Positions 9,335 to 19,059 of a stretch of 64,000 nt of DNA are shown in pieces; within the stretch, counting starts at the first letter, position 1; each line of letters starts with the position of its first letter. The stretch spans positions 186,001 through 250,000 of the forward strand of contig NZ_JAJBMO010000001.1 of the NCBI RefSeq assembly GCF_020537505.1. Reading direction: 5' to 3'. The stretch is from Blautia glucerasea. GTDB taxonomy: Bacteria; Bacillota; Clostridia; Lachnospirales; Lachnospiraceae. A model generated the notes under the pieces. The model was not told the origin of the DNA. It was given only the letters and a program-made list of their open reading frames with translations, and searched no databases. Position numbers and translations under genes: made by a program.

Positions 9335-11135
9335 GATGTTCCTCCTGCTCAATGGGGATTACCACGGTAACTGTGGTACCTTTTCCCTTCTCACTCTTAT
9401 ATCGCAGACCATATTCCTTTCCATAGTACATGGAAAGTCTCCTCTGAACATTGTATACGCCAACACCATTGGAGCGGTAATTGACTTTATGCTTCTCAAA
9501 AATACGGCCTAAGGTCTCCTCATCCATTCCCACACCATCATCTGTAATTTCAATCACTGCATCACCATCCTTCTGATATCCGGTAACCGTAAGCAGGCCT
9601 TTCGATTCTTTGTATTTCAATCCATGGTAAATTGCATTTTCCACAATGGGCTGAAGTACCAGCTTGACGATATGAACACTGTTAATAGAAGGATCCACAT
9701 TGATCTCAAATTCCAGTTTGTCCTTATAGCGCATTTTCTGAATGGTGAGATAGCTCTTCACATACTGGATTTCCTGCCCGATCAGCACTGTCTCATCTTC
9801 ATTGCTGATGCTCTGGCGCAAAAGTCTTGCAAGAGACGCCGTCATCAATACCACATCCTCATATTTCTTTCCTTCTGCCATCCAGATAATCGAATCCAGG
9901 GTATTATATAAGAAATGTGGATTGATCTGGGACTGAAGTGCCTTCAGTTCACTTTTTCTCTTCAATTCCTGTTCATGGACATTCTGGGCCATCAGATCTT
10001 CTATTTTGTGAGTCATTACGTTAAATGAGGTGGTAAGACTTCCAATCTCGTTCTGGGACGGAACAAGCAAATCATCTGCGGCCTTGAAATCACCTTCCTG
10101 TACACGCTCCATGGAATCACGAAGCTTCTGGATCGGAAGGGTAATACTGCGGGCAATAAAACTGGAGATCAGCATAGCAATGGCAACCAATACGATGGCT
10201 GTCATAACATAAATATTGTTTGCTTCTTTACTGCCCTTTAAAAGCTCTGCCATGTTCATACAGCCCACAATGGTCCAGCCAGTGGTTTCGGAATGGGAAA
10301 GTGTGTAAATCTTTTCCTCGTCCCCCTCACCAGTTACCACCGTATCTGAATCTGCATTCATTACAATATCGATATTCTCCGTCTGTAGCTCATTGTACAG
10401 CTGCTGCTGACTTGGATGATAAACAATATTTCCATCCTGATCCAGAATGAAGACATAGCCTTTATCCCCAATGCTGTTCTGATCACACAGTTCACTAATA
10501 GCACTATAGTTCAGGTCAATAAATACCACGCCATCACTATTTCCCGTTCCATAAAAATTGTGGACCTCACGGCTCAGGGTGATAACCCATGGGCGCTGTC
10601 CTTTAATCACATGCTGTACATGGGAAGAGCTTAAACAATATTGATTATAATTATCTACTGCATTGGTGTACCACTCCTGAGTGGACAGATCCAGATCTGG
10701 ATTGGTAGCCTGATAACCGCTGTTAATAAGCATCACACCGTCTTTTTGTACAATTCCGATGTTGCAGATATCATCCCGCCCCTTCAGAATTGTGCTGAAC
10801 TGTTCCAAAAGGCGCTTCCGGTGCCCTTCTTTCACTGCTTCATCCTCACCGATCTGCTGATACAAAAGCTGATAAGCATCCTGGCTTTTGGCAATGACAG
10901 ATGCTATGTTATCCATATATGTAATATAAGAATCGATATTCTGATTCAGCTGCCGGATGATAGTCTGGGTATAAATGGCTGAATTTTCATAAATCGTAGA
11001 ATTTGTATAGCGTACCGACACTGCTGTTGCCACAAGTACTGCGCAAAGGACCAGCACAGATGTGGCTACAAATATGGTACTCTGTATACTTTTAAAGCCT
11101 TTTAAAAATTTTTGTTCTCTGTTCTTCTCGTTCAT
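9321..11135 (-). CDS. YesM-type sensor histidine kinase
   Basis: 604 residues from ATG 11135, which overlaps the ApbE stop as ATGA and suggests translational coupling. Order: TM1 near 20-45, an extracytoplasmic dCache-like domain to about 290, TM2 near 310-330, HAMP (RSITLPIQKLRDSMERV), a His_kinase domain with QINPHFLYNTLDS (phosphorylated His), and a HATPase_c with NAIYHGLKY and DDGVGMD boxes. It should phosphorylate the YesN-type regulator two genes upstream in response to a sugar or its binding protein. An upstream GTG at 11162 is possible but less likely. Confidence 0.9.
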   Translation of the reverse strand: MNEKNREQKFLKGFKSIQSTIFVATSVLVLCAVLVATAVSVRYTNSTIYENSAIYTQTIIRQLNQNIDSYITYMDNIASVIAKSQDAYQLLYQQIGEDEAVKEGHRKRLLEQFSTILKGRDDICNIGIVQKDGVMLINSGYQATNPDLDLSTQEWYTNAVDNYNQYCLSSSHVQHVIKGQRPWVITLSREVHNFYGTGNSDGVVFIDLNYSAISELCDQNSIGDKGYVFILDQDGNIVYHPSQQQLYNELQTENIDIVMNADSDTVVTGEGDEEKIYTLSHSETTGWTIVGCMNMAELLKGSKEANNIYVMTAIVLVAIAMLISSFIARSITLPIQKLRDSMERVQEGDFKAADDLLVPSQNEIGSLTTSFNVMTHKIEDLMAQNVHEQELKRKSELKALQSQINPHFLYNTLDSIIWMAEGKKYEDVVLMTASLARLLRQSISNEDETVLIGQEIQYVKSYLTIQKMRYKDKLEFEINVDPSINSVHIVKLVLQPIVENAIYHGLKYKESKGLLTVTGYQKDGDAVIEITDDGVGMDEETLGRIFEKHKVNYRSNGVGVYNVQRRLSMYYGKEYGLRYKSEKGKGTTVTVVIPIEQEEHHEKA

Positions 11136-12253
11136 CGGCCGTTTCCCCGTATTATCTCCCACTTCTGCTCTGACTGGAAGTCCTCCTGAAGACTATCTGA
11201 AATATGTATTTTTCCATCGTCAGTGACCAGAATGATATTAAATTCCTCTTTATGCTGCCGCCAGAACTGGCATGCTTTCTCATACCCCATAATGTAAAGA
11301 GCTGTAGACATTCCATCCGCCAATGTACCATCTTTCGACACAATTGTGACAGACAGTAAGTCTCCTTCCGCCGGGTAGCCTGTTTTCGGATTGATAATAT
11401 GGATATAAGTGTGCCCATCTTCCTCAAAGTACCGCTCATAGCCTCCTGAAGTGACTACTGCTGCATCTTTCACAGACAGGACACCAATATAATCCTGCTG
11501 TTCCCCTTCCGGGTCACGGATTCCAACCTTCCACCTGCTGCCGTCCGGCTTCGTGCCTATCGCCTGGATATTTCCTCCAAGGGAAAACAATGCAGAAGAA
11601 ACACCATAGGATTCCATTATTTCTGCCAGCTTCTGACCAGTATATCCCTTGGCAAGTCCTCCCAGGTCGACTTGCTGATCTTCCCCTAACGTCACATAGG
11701 ACACTGTTTCTTTCTTTTCACTATCGTTACGGGTCTCAGCCTTTTGTCCTTTTTCGTCTTGTTCTTTTCCTATAACGTACTCCGCATCTGGTGTCTGAGC
11801 TTCTACTTTTTCTCCATCTACCAATGCCAATGCCTTCTGTACTTCTTGTTCTGATGGAACATAATATTTCCCGGTTGGAAATCCCCATAATTTCATCACC
11901 GGATAAATAGTGTCATCAAAAAGGCCGCCTGTTTCCTGAAAAATCTCTTTTCCTCTCTTTATAAGTTCTGCCAGATCATTGGATACAGGAAGACTCCCCT
12001 GCTCATTTAGAACATACACTTCACTGTTTTCATCCTGCGCGGACAAAAGCTGATCCAGTCGCTGAACTTCTTCCATGGCTGCATCTACTGCCTTCTTGCT
12101 GTTTGGGCCATATGCTGTAAATTCCATATAGGTATCCATTGCAAACAGCTGTTTCTGACACTTCCTGTTCTGCCTAAAATGCCATTGGCCTGCCCCTGCC
12201 AGAAACAAGATTCCAGTCCCTATAGCAGCAGCTATCAGTACTTTTCTTTTCAT
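11132..12253 (-). CDS. apbE: FAD:protein FMN transferase, ApbE family
   Basis: 373 residues. An N-terminal hydrophobic anchor (residues 3-21) is followed by the ApbE domain, with FAMDTYMEFTAYG near 38, VDLGGLAKGYTGQKL near 195 and a C-terminal TSGGYERYF and DGMSTALYIMG. Family members transfer FMN from FAD to Thr of flavoproteins such as NqrB/RnfG. A low-complexity charged insert lies near 145-185. The gene is sandwiched between the regulator and kinase genes with 4-base overlaps on both sides, which is an unexpected partner for a sugar two-component system. No ApbE substrate with an obvious flavinylation motif was seen in the operon. Confidence 0.88.
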   Translation of the reverse strand: MKRKVLIAAAIGTGILFLAGAGQWHFRQNRKCQKQLFAMDTYMEFTAYGPNSKKAVDAAMEEVQRLDQLLSAQDENSEVYVLNEQGSLPVSNDLAELIKRGKEIFQETGGLFDDTIYPVMKLWGFPTGKYYVPSEQEVQKALALVDGEKVEAQTPDAEYVIGKEQDEKGQKAETRNDSEKKETVSYVTLGEDQQVDLGGLAKGYTGQKLAEIMESYGVSSALFSLGGNIQAIGTKPDGSRWKVGIRDPEGEQQDYIGVLSVKDAAVVTSGGYERYFEEDGHTYIHIINPKTGYPAEGDLLSVTIVSKDGTLADGMSTALYIMGYEKACQFWRQHKEEFNIILVTDDGKIHISDSLQEDFQSEQKWEIIRGNGR

Positions 12254-13872
12254 ACAGATCGTTTTTCCCTTGCATATTCTGTAGGTGTCTTGCCTGTCAT
12301 TTTCTTAAAAGAGATTCCGAAATAGTGCGGGTCAGAATATCCTACCATCTCCGCAATCTCATAGTTCTTAAGTGTAGTCTGCTCCAAAAGCTCCTTTGCT
12401 TTCTCCATTCGTACCTTACTGAGAAATTCCAGGAAGGTTCCTCCTGTAGTTTCTTTAAAGATCGTACTGAAATAGCTGGTTCCAATATTCAGATAGGAGC
12501 AGATATCATTCAAACCAAATTCCGGTTCATTATAATGTCCCCGAATATATTCCATGGCAAGCAGTGCCTGCTTCTGACCGCTGGAGCTGTTCATGGAAGA
12601 GCATCTTTCGAATACTTCGTAAACATAATCCTCCACCATCCTGAATGCCTCACTGAAGGTCTTCTGCTCCGTCACCTTCCCCATAAGAAGTTCTCTTTTA
12701 TGAAACAGATCTTCGTTCTCTGAAGAGAGTGATTCCCAGCAGCTTCCTGCATGACGCAGAATCATCTGCAGGCAGACACAGGCCTGGCTTTTATCTGCTC
12801 TGACCTTCTTAATCTCAGACTTCATAACTGCAAGAGCCTGTTGCAGTTCTTCTTTATTCTCCTTCTTAATTCCATCAACCAGATTACTTAAAGGCTGCCG
12901 TAAAGAGAGACTTCTCTCCGGGCTAAGTGTTTCTGTATCAATAAGCAGGTTTCCTCCCAGCAGATAACGCAGTTCAATCGCTTTTTCTGCCTGGTTATGA
13001 GACTGGATGGTCTCCCCTGGATTTCTTACCCAGCCGCCGATTCCTGCTGAAACTTCGATACCGATCACTTCTTTTACTTTTTTCTGGATTTCCTCACAAA
13101 TTTCCTGTATTTCACAGGCAAATTCCCGACTGTGGTTTCCCATAAAAAGGATGCATACCCGGTTATTTCCCTCCTGATAAGCAATTCCTGCATTTTTTCC
13201 AGTGACAATCTCATCCGCCACATTAAATAATACGAACGCCATCAGCGCACTCTCCTGGCGCTTCTCCATATCAATCTGGTGAATGCCGGAAAACAGATCC
13301 ATATCAAACACTGCAACACGGTAGGATGCTGCTTCCAGACAAATGCCCATTTCTGTAAGTTCGTCCAGGCTCTCCTGCACATCTCTTGTACAGCTTACCA
13401 GGGACTCAATGGCCTTGGAGCGGATTACCAGCGCATTTTTGTGATAGTCCTGGGAAGTCTTTGTGAGGGATTCCATTTTCTTCTTTTCTTTTCGCTGCTG
13501 ATCTACTTTTTCTTTCATTTTGCCGATCACTTCCCGAAGCTCCATGGCTGTCACAGGCTTTAACATGTATTCGCTTACATTATACTGAATGGCTTTCTTG
13601 GCATATTCAAATTCCCCGAAACCACTGAAGATCACGATCACAATCTCTGGGTAATGATCATGCAGAAAATGACTCAGTTCCATTCCGTCCATATAAGGCA
13701 TAAGAATGTCAGTAAGGACAATATCCACCGGGTGTGTTTTTACAAAATCTGCTGCCTGCTTCCCATTCTCACAATCTCCAACAAGCTCACAGTCCATAGA
13801 TTTCCAATCAATATTCTCCTTAATGGCATCACGTACCAGGATCTCATCATCTACAAGTAAAATTCGATACAT
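12250..13872 (-). CDS. YesN-type response regulator with AraC DNA-binding domain
   Basis: 540 residues. The receiver domain is at 1-125 (VDDEILVRDAI, phospho-acceptor Asp in VLTDILMP near 57, Lys in MLKPV). The middle is a long linker as in YesN. The C-terminal AraC-type double helix-turn-helix is at about 430-538 (EPEFGLNDICSYLNIGTSYFSTIFKETTG and GYSDPHYFGISFKKMTG segments). It heads the operon with ApbE, the YesM-type kinase and the tethered binding protein, and is likely to activate the ABC operon that ends the same block. The phosphorylation and target are inferred. Confidence 0.92.
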   Translation of the reverse strand: MYRILLVDDEILVRDAIKENIDWKSMDCELVGDCENGKQAADFVKTHPVDIVLTDILMPYMDGMELSHFLHDHYPEIVIVIFSGFGEFEYAKKAIQYNVSEYMLKPVTAMELREVIGKMKEKVDQQRKEKKKMESLTKTSQDYHKNALVIRSKAIESLVSCTRDVQESLDELTEMGICLEAASYRVAVFDMDLFSGIHQIDMEKRQESALMAFVLFNVADEIVTGKNAGIAYQEGNNRVCILFMGNHSREFACEIQEICEEIQKKVKEVIGIEVSAGIGGWVRNPGETIQSHNQAEKAIELRYLLGGNLLIDTETLSPERSLSLRQPLSNLVDGIKKENKEELQQALAVMKSEIKKVRADKSQACVCLQMILRHAGSCWESLSSENEDLFHKRELLMGKVTEQKTFSEAFRMVEDYVYEVFERCSSMNSSSGQKQALLAMEYIRGHYNEPEFGLNDICSYLNIGTSYFSTIFKETTGGTFLEFLSKVRMEKAKELLEQTTLKNYEIAEMVGYSDPHYFGISFKKMTGKTPTEYAREKRSV

Positions 13873-14210
13873 AGTTTTTGTTTTCCCTTTCTGTATATAG
13901 CATGTATCTCATCGGCGTCCCCCCGGTGCCGGTTTGTACATAGCGTTCTATTAATTTCATCTAAATATTATATTATCACAGACTATAAATCTAAGCAAAC
14001 TAAACAAAATATTTCTGACAGTTTTTAAATGTGTTAGTTACTGTTCACTGGTAATGTTCCGCGAGGTGTTCTTTGTGAACAAAGTTCACAGAACCCCCGA
14101 GAACCTCAGCACGAAATCATGCGAATGCATGATTTCTGTGCATCGCGAAGCGTGTTACTGTTCACAGGTAACTTAAATGTTTTTGAACATAATTTTATAA
14201 AAAAGGAAAC
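13873..14210. other. Gene-free stretch holding a dispersed repeat
   Basis: Upstream leader of the sensing operon plus a palindromic repeat at 14037-14170. No coding frame with a ribosome site was found. Confidence 0.5.
14037..14170. repeat. Palindrome-rich intergenic repeat (family A, longest copy)
   Basis: GTTACTGTTCAC(T/A)GGTAA occurs at both ends (14037-14054 and about 14153-14171). The interior folds: AAATCATGC-gaat-GCATGATTT is one perfect 9-base hairpin. Related fragments lie at 41861-41887, 46580-46606, 52151-52178 and 57699-57710, so it is a REP/MITE-like element. Confidence 0.6.
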
Positions 14211-14255
14211 AAAAGCTGCAAAGTTATATTTTCACTTATAAACTCTGCAGCTTTT
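14211..14255 (-). terminator. Terminator after the aldo/keto reductase gene
   Basis: AAAAGCTGCA pairs with TGCAGCTTTT across an AT-rich partly paired loop. A T-rich tail follows on the minus strand. Confidence 0.65.
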
Positions 14256-14363
14256 GTAATTATTCAGCTTTTCTCTTATGTGTATATCTGTATAAAATTT
14301 CTCTGGCCGCAGGCATAACCTGCAAAGCACTTTGTAAAACAAGCTTTCTTAAATGACAGTCTT

Positions 14364-15374
14364 TTACTTTACGATTACGCCATCCTCATCCCAAAGGTCA
14401 TGCCAGTCTTTGGCACCTTTCCACAGGAATACATGTCCTTTGATCAGACGGTTGTTCTTATCCAGGGAACGGATTGTCTCCATCTCTTTCTCTGTCAGCG
14501 GATCCTCTGTTACACACTTCAGATTCATGGTATAGTTCTTCTCTTTCAGAGAGAACGGGATTGGAGATGCCCCTCTCTGTACCGCCCATTTGATACATAT
14601 TACTGCCGGATGAACACCGTGTGCTGCTGCAATCGCTTTCAGTTCTGGCAATTCAATATCTGCAATGTCTTCTGGCATTTTATCACGCTCTGGACGCTCA
14701 GGGGAACCAATCGGGCAGAAGCCTACTACCTCAATACCATGTTCTCTGCAATAATCAAACAGCTCCGGCTGCTGGAAGCATGGATGAAGCTCCATCTCGA
14801 TTGCAGCTGGTTTGATTCTGCAAAGCGGAAGTACAGCTTCCAGTTTCGGAATGGTCATATTTGACATACCAATATGCCTGGTCAGTCCCATATCTACCAG
14901 ACGCTCCATCTGACGCCAGGTTTTCATAAAGCGCTCTACTGTAAATGGCTTGGAATCAGGATTTCTGGAATCCACATCACAATGTGGTGCATGATAGTTC
15001 GGGAATGGCCAGTGTACATAGTACATATCCAGATAATCAAGCTTCAGATCCTTTAAGGTCTTAGCACAGGCAATGAGTACATCTCCGTCGCCATGCATGT
15101 CATTCCATACTTTGGATGCAATAAAAAGTTCTTCTCTTTTTACAATTCCTTCTGCAAAGGCATCTGCGAAAATCTTTCCGATCATGTCTTCATTTCCGTA
15201 GCATGCAGCGCAGTCAAAGGAACGATAGCCTACACGAAGTGCACCTGCAACAGAAGCGGAAACTGCATCTGCGTCTGCATGGTCACTTCCGAAGGTTCCC
15301 ATTCCTACAGCTGGCATCTTGGCACCAGTGTAGAGTGTTCTCTGTGGAACAATTGCTGGATCAATCATTGTCAT
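14364..15374 (-). CDS. Aldo/keto reductase
   Basis: 336 residues from ATG 15374, chosen for TAAGGAGGACAAG just upstream. The AKR fold is clear: GMGTFGS near residue 23, FDCAACYGNE with catalytic Asp and Tyr, FIASKVWND with the active Lys, and YYVHWPFPN with the His. These enzymes reduce aldehydes or aldoses with NAD(P)H. It lies 172 bases downstream of the PfkB kinase gene and shares the strand with the ketose operon. One reading is that it reduces an aldose to the polyol that the zinc dehydrogenase at 16481 then oxidises; another is that it is an independent gene. A small hairpin (CCGCA/TGCGG) lies in its leader. Confidence 0.85.
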   Translation of the reverse strand: MTMIDPAIVPQRTLYTGAKMPAVGMGTFGSDHADADAVSASVAGALRVGYRSFDCAACYGNEDMIGKIFADAFAEGIVKREELFIASKVWNDMHGDGDVLIACAKTLKDLKLDYLDMYYVHWPFPNYHAPHCDVDSRNPDSKPFTVERFMKTWRQMERLVDMGLTRHIGMSNMTIPKLEAVLPLCRIKPAAIEMELHPCFQQPELFDYCREHGIEVVGFCPIGSPERPERDKMPEDIADIELPELKAIAAAHGVHPAVICIKWAVQRGASPIPFSLKEKNYTMNLKCVTEDPLTEKEMETIRSLDKNNRLIKGHVFLWKGAKDWHDLWDEDGVIVK

Positions 15375-15546
15375 TTTCTTGTCCTCCTTAACATTCCGCA
15401 CATTTTTATGCGGATAAAATTTATAGTTTTACACCCTTTTAATCGTTACTGCCCGCATAAAATACCTAGAGGAATACCCACAAACAGCAACATTTCATTT
15501 TATGTAATTCAATTGATTTTTACGTAATACCCTTTGCTGAATTGCA

Positions 15547-16476
15547 TTATAACTTCGTAATCTCAATCTGTGGAAGCAGCTTCTCCATGTCTTCCATTAC
15601 AAAGAATCCTGTCTCTTCCCGCATGGCTGCTGCCGCTGAAATGGCACTTGCCAGCTTCAGAGTCTCTGGAAGAGAGAGCCCCTTGGATAAACCAAGAGCA
15701 AATCCTGCGATCATGGAATCACCACAGCCTACCGTATTCACTGCATCGATTTTTGGAACACGTGCCCGGAAAATCCCCTCGTCACCTACAACAATAGAGC
15801 CATCACCTCCAAGGGAGACTGCTACGATCTCCACGCCTTTTGCATGGATTTCCTTCGCTGCATTTATAATATCCTGAATATCATCACAGTGCTTGCCTGT
15901 GAGCATACGGATCTCATCAATGTTCGGCTTGATCATAGTCGGTGCTGCTTCAATTCCCATTTCCAGAAGCTTGCCGCTTGTATCCAGAATTACCGGGATT
16001 CCTGCATCCTTCACGATCTTTACCAGACGCTGATAGGCAGTTCCGTCAAGTCCCTTGGGAACACTTCCAGACATGGCTACTACCTTTGTTTCTTTTACAA
16101 GGCCTCGGAATTCCTCCTCAAATCCTGCAAAATCCTCATCTGTAAGTGTAAATCCCGGCTCCAGAAATTCTGTCTGTACCTGATTGATCTCGTCCCAGAT
16201 ATTGATGCAGGATCTGCTTTCTGCACCCACATGGTAAAAAGCACTCTTAATTCCAAATGGCTTCAGGGCATCCTCAATATAGGCGCCTGCATGGCCACCA
16301 ACAAAGCCTGTAGCAACTACCTCAGCCCCATAAATGGAAGCAGGCTTGGAAACATTCAGCCCCTTGCCCCCAGGTACATACGTGCATTCCTTTACACGAT
16401 TTACCTCGCCGGTCTTAAAATTATCCACTACATAGCGCTTATCAATGGCTGCATTTAATGTTACCGTCAGTATCAT
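15547..16476 (-). CDS. PfkB-family sugar kinase (1-phosphofructokinase / tagatose-6-P kinase group)
   Basis: 309 residues from ATG 16476; GAGGATTAAGGAT lies immediately upstream and overlaps the end of the dehydrogenase gene. Family hallmarks are TLNAAIDKRYVV at the start, GGKGLNVSK near 37, and the C-terminal NTVGCGDSMIAG with the catalytic Asp (GCGD rather than the common GAGD). FruK and LacC relatives phosphorylate a ketose monophosphate to the 1,6-bisphosphate. A class II bisphosphate aldolase heads the same operon, which fits exactly that order of reactions. Confidence 0.88.
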   Translation of the reverse strand: MILTVTLNAAIDKRYVVDNFKTGEVNRVKECTYVPGGKGLNVSKPASIYGAEVVATGFVGGHAGAYIEDALKPFGIKSAFYHVGAESRSCINIWDEINQVQTEFLEPGFTLTDEDFAGFEEEFRGLVKETKVVAMSGSVPKGLDGTAYQRLVKIVKDAGIPVILDTSGKLLEMGIEAAPTMIKPNIDEIRMLTGKHCDDIQDIINAAKEIHAKGVEIVAVSLGGDGSIVVGDEGIFRARVPKIDAVNTVGCGDSMIAGFALGLSKGLSLPETLKLASAISAAAAMREETGFFVMEDMEKLLPQIEITKL

Positions 16477-16480
16477 ATCC

Positions 16481-17530
16481 TTAATCCTCATTCATCAGAA
16501 GAATCTTGCCTTTTACCAGACCTGGAGTCTTATAAAGCTGGAACGCTTCCTGTGCCTGGCTCATTGGCATTTTGCGGTAAATAAATCCTGGATCAAATTT
16601 CAGCTGTCCGGTTGCAAAATAGTGAGCAGTAAGATCCCACTCTTTGCCTGGGAACGGAGAGCTATAGGACATCCAGGAACCAGTAAGTTTGAACTCTTTA
16701 CGGTTCATGTTCTCCCACTGCTTTGGTGTGAAGGTCAGATCTGCATGAGGAGTTCCGATGAAGCATACATGAGCCTTGTTTGCTGCAAGCTCAAATGCCA
16801 TATGCATAGTCGGTACCTGTCCTGCTGTCTCAAATACAAATTCGTAGCCTTTGCCGCCGGTAATTGCCATAGCTTCTTCCATGAAGTTTTCTTTGGTTGT
16901 ATTCACAACTGCATCTGCGCCCATTCTTAAAGCAAGATCCAGACGCTCATCACTGATATCAAATACGACAACCTTCTTAGAGCCAAAGATCTTCGCCCAC
17001 TGCATGGTGAAAATACCAATTGTCCCGCATCCTAAAATTGCTACGCAGCGTCCACCCTGATAGTCATTCTGAAGGAGTCCGTGAAGGGCAACGGTAGATG
17101 GCTCAAACATAGCGCCCTGCTCATAGGAAATAGACGGATCAAAAGGAATTGCATTCTGTTCCGGAATCACCACATAATCCGCATTACTTCCCTGCTGTCT
17201 GGAACCAATGAAGCTGTAATGCTTACATAAGGAGAAGTTTCCATTCTGGCAGTCATCACATTTCATACATGGAAGCAGAGGAGCTCCAGAAACACGATCT
17301 CCAACTTTTACCTTGGTAACGCCCGCTCCAACTTCTACCACATCACCGGAAAACTCATGTCCAAGAACGATTGGATAGAAATGAACACCGTGGTTCAATA
17401 CCCGTGGAACATCGGATCCGCAGATACCGGATGCTTTTACTTTGATCTTTACCCAGCCTGGCTTTGCCTGTGGCTCTTCGATTTCCTGATACTGTACGTC
17501 CTCGTTTGCAACTACAACTGCTGCTTTCAT
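16481..17530 (-). CDS. Zinc-dependent polyol dehydrogenase (GatD/sorbitol dehydrogenase-like)
   Basis: 349 residues, medium-chain dehydrogenase size. Catalytic zinc residues are visible in ASGICGSDV and GHEFSGDVVE, and the structural zinc lobe in PCMKCDDCQNGNFSLC. The NAD-binding motif is GCGTIG near 168. Relatives include galactitol-1-phosphate 5-dehydrogenase and sorbitol/threitol dehydrogenases. There is no PTS gene nearby, so the substrate may be an unphosphorylated polyol oxidised to a ketose for the FGGY kinase. AAGGAGG precedes the start; it lies 14 bases after the kinase gene. Confidence 0.85.
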   Translation of the reverse strand: MKAAVVVANEDVQYQEIEEPQAKPGWVKIKVKASGICGSDVPRVLNHGVHFYPIVLGHEFSGDVVEVGAGVTKVKVGDRVSGAPLLPCMKCDDCQNGNFSLCKHYSFIGSRQQGSNADYVVIPEQNAIPFDPSISYEQGAMFEPSTVALHGLLQNDYQGGRCVAILGCGTIGIFTMQWAKIFGSKKVVVFDISDERLDLALRMGADAVVNTTKENFMEEAMAITGGKGYEFVFETAGQVPTMHMAFELAANKAHVCFIGTPHADLTFTPKQWENMNRKEFKLTGSWMSYSSPFPGKEWDLTAHYFATGQLKFDPGFIYRKMPMSQAQEAFQLYKTPGLVKGKILLMNED

Positions 17531-17544
17531 CTTGAAATACCTCC

Positions 17545-19059
17545 TTACTGCCGCACCATCATATTCTTGAGAGATTCATATAACTCTCTGTATGTACGGT
17601 ATGCCTTATCATAAACTTCTTTGTTCAAAGGATCAGGTTCATGGCGTCTTGTTTCCTTAACAGTCATAGACACTGCTTCCTCATAATCTTTATACAATCC
17701 TACTCCTACTCCAGCCAGGATCGCCGCTCCCAATGTCGTCGCGGTATCCGAGGCAGGAACAACCACGGTCTTCCCGGTCACATCTGCCTTGATCTGTGTC
17801 CAGAGAAGAGAATTCGCAGAACCGCCCATGGCTCTGAGCACCTCTGCCATGGCTCCAGCAGCTTCCGCAACCTCCAGATTGTGACGCAGGGAAAACGCCA
17901 CGCCTTCCATGCAGGCCCTCACCATATGACCCTTTTTCTTGGCAAAATCAAGGCCATAAAAGACCCCCTTTGCATACGGATTCCAGATAGGGGATCGCTC
18001 ACCAGACATGTAAGGAAGGAATACAACGCCCTCACTTCCAGCTGGTATCTCCTGGGCAATTTCATTCAGCTGATCAAGGGAAGATTTCCCCGTCTCAGTC
18101 TTCTGGCTTCTCTCATAATCCGCAAATTCCCGCTCAAACCAGCGCATAACACCGCCGCCTCCAGTAGTTCCTCCCTGGAGGAGCCACTGACCTGGCACTA
18201 CATGATATCCAAGGATCAGACTTGGATCAGCTTTATAAGTATCCATGCAAATACTCATGCCGCCAGCCTGTCCGCCCTGCTCCTGTGTCTCTCCTGGATG
18301 GATCACGCCAGCTCCAAGTGTACCGCACGCTGCATCAAGCCCACCTGCCACTACAGGAGTTCCAACAGCAAGTCCGCTCTCCCTGGCAGCTGTTTCGTTC
18401 ACACTTCCAACAACCTTGTCACAGGGAACGATTTCTGGAAGAAACTCTATAGGAATTCCCAGTTTCTCACACATCTCTTCATCCCAGGTACCGGTACGCA
18501 TATTAAAGCAATGCAATCCATATCCCTGTGAAAGATCCTGTGTAATAGCCCCCGTCAGTCTGTAAGCAATAAAGCTATTGGACTGAAGGATCTTATAAAT
18601 CTTCCCATACACTTCAGGCAGATTCTCCTTATACCACAGGATCTTCGCCGTGGTATAAGAAGGCTGAAGGGAGTTACCGGCAATTTCAAAAATCTTACTA
18701 CTGCCGATCTCATGATTAAGTCTGTCACAAATTTCCTGGGCTCTGGTATCCATCCAGATCGGTGTATCAGCCAGTACATGACCTTCCTCGTCAATGGCAA
18801 TGGCGGACCAGCTCTGTCCATCAATTCCCACACCTGCAATCTGCTCACTGGAAATACTATTCTTCTCCAAACATTCTTTGATGGCGCCGCATACTGCGCT
18901 CCACCATTCATCTGGCTTCTGTTGTGCCCATCCCTCATGCGGATAGTAAACAGGGTAATCACCGCTTACAGAAGCCATCACCTGTCCGTTCCTATCAAAT
19001 ATGGCAACCTTGCATGCGCTGGTTCCAATATCAATTCCTAATAAATAGTCTTTGCTCAT
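17545..19059 (-). CDS. FGGY carbohydrate kinase, xylulokinase-like
   Basis: 504 residues with LGIDIGTSACKVAIFDRNG at the start, GIDGQSWSAIAID near 82, and GGSANSLLWTQIKADVTGK in the C-terminal half, matching the FGGY fold. The closest named group by eye is xylulokinase. The start overlaps the LacI stop (ATGA). In this operon it would phosphorylate the ketose made by the zinc dehydrogenase. If it acts at C1 the next kinase can make a 1,6-bisphosphate; if at C5 the pathway would differ. Confidence 0.87.
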   Translation of the reverse strand: MSKDYLLGIDIGTSACKVAIFDRNGQVMASVSGDYPVYYPHEGWAQQKPDEWWSAVCGAIKECLEKNSISSEQIAGVGIDGQSWSAIAIDEEGHVLADTPIWMDTRAQEICDRLNHEIGSSKIFEIAGNSLQPSYTTAKILWYKENLPEVYGKIYKILQSNSFIAYRLTGAITQDLSQGYGLHCFNMRTGTWDEEMCEKLGIPIEFLPEIVPCDKVVGSVNETAARESGLAVGTPVVAGGLDAACGTLGAGVIHPGETQEQGGQAGGMSICMDTYKADPSLILGYHVVPGQWLLQGGTTGGGGVMRWFEREFADYERSQKTETGKSSLDQLNEIAQEIPAGSEGVVFLPYMSGERSPIWNPYAKGVFYGLDFAKKKGHMVRACMEGVAFSLRHNLEVAEAAGAMAEVLRAMGGSANSLLWTQIKADVTGKTVVVPASDTATTLGAAILAGVGVGLYKDYEEAVSMTVKETRRHEPDPLNKEVYDKAYRTYRELYESLKNMMVRQ

